Assembly (NCBI RefSeq): GCF_022919095.1
Contig: NZ_CP095073.1
Location: forward strand, 3,782,001-3,846,000
DNA: 64,000 bases
Direction: 5' to 3'
Source of the DNA: Halobacillus salinarum
GTDB taxonomy: Bacteria > Bacillota > Bacilli > Bacillales > Halobacillaceae
Position 1 is the first letter of the stretch; every line of letters starts with the position of its first letter. The position numbers and the translations under genes were made by a program. Below, piece by piece: positions 56,442 through 64,000 of the stretch. The notes below the pieces were generated by a model. That model did no database searches, was not told where the DNA came from, and worked only from the letters and a program-made list of their open reading frames with translations.

Positions 56442-56666
56442 GCTTTTCATTTTAAACTATTAAAAACCTCTCTTTATTTAAAGAGAAGCTCATAAGCAGC
56501 GGAGAAAGTTTCCCGGCTTTTTTTTACATTAATCCTCATATTATTTTCAGCAAATTGTTAGGCAACAGAAGATAACGACCGCTGCCTGTCAAAACAGCCT
56601 TTCCATTTGGCAAGGATCAACTAGAGAAGGAGAGTCTTATTTCAAACAGCTTCAGCGGATTAAAAA
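56442..56666. other. Intergenic region between small membrane gene and pruA
   Basis: About 225 bp. TCTCTTT / AAAGAGA (56469-56475 and 56480-56486) is a small hairpin after the membrane protein gene, and a T-run at 56519-56526 follows 30 bp later. No ORF was recognised. Confidence 0.4.
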
Positions 56667-56711
56667 AGCCAGCTTACAGACAAACCATAAGGTTTCTCCA
56701 TAAGCTGGTTT
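56667..56711 (-). terminator. pruA terminator
   Basis: AACCAGCTTA paired with TAAGCTGGC on the minus strand (56701-56710 and 56668-56676) around a 24-base loop, followed by TTTTTT. Confidence 0.75.
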
Positions 56712-56746
56712 TGTAATTGACTTTCCTATGTGAAGCAAGAGATCGT

Positions 56747-58297
56747 TTAAAGCATTTCAGAGGTCGTTTTTCCTTGCATATGATGAATGAGGTAATCAGG
56801 TCCGCCTGCTTTAGAATCCGTGCCTGACATATTAAACCCGCCAAATGGGTGGTAGCCTACAATCGCTGCTGTACACCCACGATTGAAGTATAAGTTTCCG
56901 ACGTGGAAATCTTCACGGGCTTGTTCAATGTGTGCACGATTATTCGTAATGACAGCTCCTGTTAAGCCATAATCCGTATTGTTGGCAATCTCGATCGCTT
57001 CATCGAACGTTTTCGCTTTTGCAAACGCAACAACGGGACCAAAGATTTCTTCCTGCATTATCCGGGCATTTGGCTCAAGATCGGCAAAAACGGTCGGTTC
57101 AATAAACCAGCCTTTGCTGTCATCTCCCTTGCCTCCCGTTTTCAGATTCCCTTCCTCTTTTCCGATCTTAATATAATCCAGGATCTTGTCATAAGCAGCC
57201 TGGTCGATCACCGGTCCCATATAAGAGCTGTAGCTTGCAGGGTCCCCATAGGCCACTTCTTCTTTGGTTTTCGCAACGACACGGTCTACAAGTTCATCAT
57301 AAATTTCTTCATGAGCGACTACACGTGAACAAGCGGAACATTTTTGTCCCGAAAAGCCGAATGCGGAATAAGTGATCGCATCCGCAGCGAGTTCAAGGTC
57401 AGAATCTTTATCGACAACAATCGTATCTTTCCCACCCATTTCTATGATCGTACGTTTCAGCCATTGCTGCCCAGGCTGAACCTTAGCCGCCCGTTCAAAG
57501 ATGCGTGTTCCCACTTCGCGCGAGCCTGTAAAGCTCACAAACCGTGTACGTGGATGGTCTACTAAATAATCTCCCACTTCTTTACCGCTTCCCGGAATGT
57601 AGTTAATGACTCCGGCAGGAAGACCTGCTTGTTCAAGAACCTCCATCATTTTATAAGCGATAATAGGTGTCGCACTGGCTGGTTTAAGTAAGACGGTGTT
57701 CCCAGACACCATCGCTGCCGTAGTCGTGCCTGCCATAATGGCAAACAGGAAGTTCCACGGAGAGATGACGACTCCTACTCCAAGAGGGATGTAATGGAAG
57801 CGGTTATTCTCAATCGGACGAGAGTTGACGGCAGCCCCTTTATCAATCTCTAAGATCTGACGCCCGTAATATTCCATAAAATCGATGGCTTCTGCGGTAT
57901 CTGCGTCTGCCTCTTTCCAAGGTTTTCCGCCTTCTTTAATAAGATGTGCGGTGAATTCGTGCTTACGGCGGCGAATGATAGCTGCTGCACGGAATAAGAT
58001 GTCTGCTCTGAACGGGGCTTTTGTTTTACGCCACCAGTCAAATGTTTCATCAGCGATTTTATGTGCTTTCTCTGCTAAATCCTGATTGGCTTTTGAGACA
58101 TATCCAAGGACTTCTTTCTTATTGGCCGGGTTGACGACTTTGATTTTCTCATCAGTCATGATTCTTTCTCCGCCAATAATCAATGGGTATTCCTTTCCTA
58201 GTTCAGATTCAGCTTTCTTAAGTTCTGACTCCAGGGCACTGCGATTTTCTTGAACGCTAAAATCGGTAAATGGCTCGTGTTTATAAGAAACTACCAT
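56747..58297 (-). CDS. pruA: L-glutamate gamma-semialdehyde (P5C) dehydrogenase
   Basis: A 516-residue aldehyde dehydrogenase of the RocA/PruA type that oxidises glutamate semialdehyde to glutamate in proline and arginine breakdown. ATG 58297 follows GGAGGCGG; longer readings lack a ribosome site. [13 protein letters not shown] is the family's usual start. The active Cys is in [13 protein letters not shown], the general base Glu in IIEMGGKDT, and the cofactor loop in FTGSREVG. The length equals B. subtilis RocA. It lies near putP, suggesting proline use as carbon or nitrogen source. Confidence 0.95.
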   Translation of the reverse strand: MVVSYKHEPFTDFSVQENRSALESELKKAESELGKEYPLIIGGERIMTDEKIKVVNPANKKEVLGYVSKANQDLAEKAHKIADETFDWWRKTKAPFRADILFRAAAIIRRRKHEFTAHLIKEGGKPWKEADADTAEAIDFMEYYGRQILEIDKGAAVNSRPIENNRFHYIPLGVGVVISPWNFLFAIMAGTTTAAMVSGNTVLLKPASATPIIAYKMMEVLEQAGLPAGVINYIPGSGKEVGDYLVDHPRTRFVSFTGSREVGTRIFERAAKVQPGQQWLKRTIIEMGGKDTIVVDKDSDLELAADAITYSAFGFSGQKCSACSRVVAHEEIYDELVDRVVAKTKEEVAYGDPASYSSYMGPVIDQAAYDKILDYIKIGKEEGNLKTGGKGDDSKGWFIEPTVFADLEPNARIMQEEIFGPVVAFAKAKTFDEAIEIANNTDYGLTGAVITNNRAHIEQAREDFHVGNLYFNRGCTAAIVGYHPFGGFNMSGTDSKAGGPDYLIHHMQGKTTSEML

Positions 58298-58434
58298 TAA
58301 AACCGCCTCCTTGAAATGATATGGGAATGGACGCTTTTCAATTGTAAGAAAATTACCACAGCAAGCGTTTCCATTGATCATTTTATCGTATTACAGCAGG
58401 GACAGCAAATCTAACTCCCTCAATTGTGGGGGAT

Positions 58435-58466
58435 AAAAAAACCGCAGTGACGGGAAATCACTGCGG
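58435..58466 (-). terminator. camS terminator
   Basis: CCGCAGTGA / TCACTGCGG with a 7-base loop, followed on the minus strand by TTTTTTTATCC, directly past the camS stop. Confidence 0.9.
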
Positions 58467-58473
58467 CTTTCGT

Positions 58474-59619
58474 TTATTGATAAACGTGAACGTAGGCGTC
58501 TTCTTCGCCTGCTTTTTTCACAATCACGCTTTCCTGATGATCCATACTGTAAATATTGACTTCAATATCATAATGATCTTCAAACATTTCCATCACCAGA
58601 CTATGGACATACTGAGTAAACCCTACGACTTCTGATTGCGAATTAAACTGAATTGGGATGTTAATCTTCACCTTTTTCAATTCGTTATCTACATAAAACC
58701 CATTCGCGATCATTCCGACGAAATTCGGGAAGTAATCTGACACTTCCGCGCGGAACTCAGAAAACAACTGGGCATCTTCAAAATGGTCCTTCTCTGCTTG
58801 GTCTGAAGGAAACAGCACATTTTCTTCCTTAATAGCTTTCCAATTGCCTGCCGTCATATCTGAGCCCTTGACGTACGACTTAGCAAGAAAACTGCCGGGT
58901 ACTTTCGCCTGGGCTGTCTCCTCCTGATAAATCGCAAACATAATCGGAACATCCTGAAGTTCTTCTCGTTCACGCAGACGCTTTAGAATTTCATTAGCAT
59001 AAGCTTTGCCCTTACTTAACAGCTCACTTTTGCTGTGCTTCTCTGTGTATTCCTTGCCATCCACCGAAAAGTTATACACCGACCGCATGGAAATTCCGAT
59101 TGTAACGCCTTTTACATTAACGACGTTATCATCCTTTTTTACGAGATAGTCCTGCTCCACAATATTGGAGATATACTTAGGATTTTTTCGGAAGTCTTTT
59201 TCTTTTGCTTTGTCTTCATTGAGCTTAGGATTCAAGCCTTCCGGATTATCCTCGGATTCACGGGAAAGCCATTCAATCAACGTGTCGTAATCCAAATACT
59301 GGCCCGGTTGAAAATAGTATTTATCAGGATCAAAATACTCTTTTGAGTGCCGCCTCAGGCCGTCTTCAAACTCCGCAATATCCAGACGGTTGCCCATCTG
59401 GTTTGTCGTTAACCCTCTTGCAGCTGACGTAGTCGGGCTGTCCTTTGACAAAATCATTTTATAGTCATTCTCGGGTGCACTGTAACTAGGTATAATCGCC
59501 GTCTGATTGCTGCTTTCGTCCTTTGTTTCTTTGACGACCTTCTGTTTGTTGTCAAAGACGGGCGTACACGCGCTTAAAATCAGCAGAGCACATAGCAAGA
59601 GTGCGTGTATCTTTCTCAT
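58474..59619 (-). CDS. camS: CamS-family sex pheromone-type lipoprotein
   Basis: A 381-residue lipoprotein. ATG 59619 is chosen, nine bases after GGGGAG; a GTG three codons earlier sits on the ribosome site. The lipobox is LLILSAC, so Cys at about residue 18 is lipidated. The body contains TSAARGLTTNQMGNRLDIAE and GISMRSVYNFSVDGKEY, conserved in YerH/CamS proteins. In enterococci and staphylococci the cleaved signal peptide of CamS acts as a plasmid pheromone; the mature protein's role is unknown. It lies just downstream of ligA in the pcrB-pcrA-ligA-camS order of Bacilli. Confidence 0.93.
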   Translation of the reverse strand: MRKIHALLLCALLILSACTPVFDNKQKVVKETKDESSNQTAIIPSYSAPENDYKMILSKDSPTTSAARGLTTNQMGNRLDIAEFEDGLRRHSKEYFDPDKYYFQPGQYLDYDTLIEWLSRESEDNPEGLNPKLNEDKAKEKDFRKNPKYISNIVEQDYLVKKDDNVVNVKGVTIGISMRSVYNFSVDGKEYTEKHSKSELLSKGKAYANEILKRLREREELQDVPIMFAIYQEETAQAKVPGSFLAKSYVKGSDMTAGNWKAIKEENVLFPSDQAEKDHFEDAQLFSEFRAEVSDYFPNFVGMIANGFYVDNELKKVKINIPIQFNSQSEVVGFTQYVHSLVMEMFEDHYDIEVNIYSMDHQESVIVKKAGEEDAYVHVYQ

Positions 59620-59634
59620 CGTTTCCACTCCCCA

Positions 59635-63874
<4,240 letters not shown>

Positions 63875-63899
63875 GTGGCACCATCCTTTTTCTTTCTAA

Positions 63900-64000
63900 T
63901 TAACGTTTGACCGCTTTTACTGTCTGAAGGGCAGCCTTTAGATCTTCGTATATGATATTTCCTACGACTATGACATCCGCGTAAGCCTTCATTTCTGCTG
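63900..64000 (-). CDS. pcrB: Heptaprenylglyceryl phosphate synthase PcrB (C-terminal end)
   Basis: The last 33 codons of a minus-strand gene cut by the right edge: AEMKAYADVIVVGNIIYEDL then KAALQTVKAVKR and a TAA at 63902-63900. The VVGNIIYED segment is the final beta strand and phosphate loop of the PcrB TIM barrel. PcrB joins heptaprenyl diphosphate to glycerol-1-phosphate. It lies 25 bp upstream of pcrA, as in B. subtilis. Confidence 0.88.
   Translation of the reverse strand, partial: AEMKAYADVIVVGNIIYEDLKAALQTVKAVKR

Noticed and set aside
58348-58374. cre-like GGAAACGCTTGCTG upstream of pruA
   Set aside because: Three consensus positions fail, so it was not reported as a CcpA site.

Overview
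The window looks like chromosome from a moderately halophilic, spore-forming member of the Bacillaceae, most likely Halobacillus or a close relative. The right-hand part carries the Bacillus-type housekeeping order pcrB-pcrA-ligA-camS-(pruA, putP)-gatCAB-dgkB-rlmCD. Spore-germination (GerP-type) genes, CcpA cre sites, a PerR-type box and Gram-positive ribosome binding sites are also present. No rRNA, tRNA or CRISPR array was seen.

Region by region. 1-4.1 kb: a sugar ABC transporter (permease cut by the window edge, lipoprotein binding protein, perfect cre) divergent from a YjhG/YagF-type sugar-acid dehydratase. 4.1-6.0 kb: a GerPC-like gene, three GerPA/GerPF-like genes and an Hsp20 protein, probably spore-related. 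6.0-9.0 kb: a TetR-SDR operon and a PadR-membrane protein operon, each with clear operator-like repeats. 9.1-12.1 kb: katG behind a PerR-like box, and a small cupin gene. 12.4-25.1 kb: a carbohydrate locus read leftward: YesM-type sensor kinase, YesN-type AraC regulator, binding protein with a perfect cre, two permeases, a GH36 alpha-galactosidase and a secreted six-module glycoside hydrolase. 25.1-27.8 kb: a SHOCT mini-protein, a probable structured RNA with its own terminator, and the DEAD-box helicase dbpA.

28.06-48.20 kb is an AT-rich integrated element of about 20.1 kb inserted in the 3' end of rlmCD. The displaced original rlmCD 3' end, followed by its terminator, remains at the left end, while the element supplies a new 3' end at the right. 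It carries two large serine recombinases, a third shorter one, a resolvase-domain-only gene, several tiny ORFs and long interrupted hairpins ahead of recombinase genes. Its cargo is a class 2 DISARM anti-phage locus in the standard order (drmE-drmA-drmB-drmC-drmMII). The same operon continues into a DGQHR-type protein and two genes with HEPN RxxxxH motifs. A restriction-like PD-(D/E)XK/DUF4268 protein lies upstream. The DGQHR-HEPN-HEPN tail is the best candidate here for an undescribed accessory module.

Five genes are broken by exactly one missing base at a short G/C run: the cupin, the DGQHR gene, drmMII, drmE and the essential ligA. In each case adding one G/C restores a full-length protein of the expected size. 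Because ligA cannot be lost, the simplest reading is homopolymer undercalling in the sequence, so the DISARM locus is probably intact in the cell.
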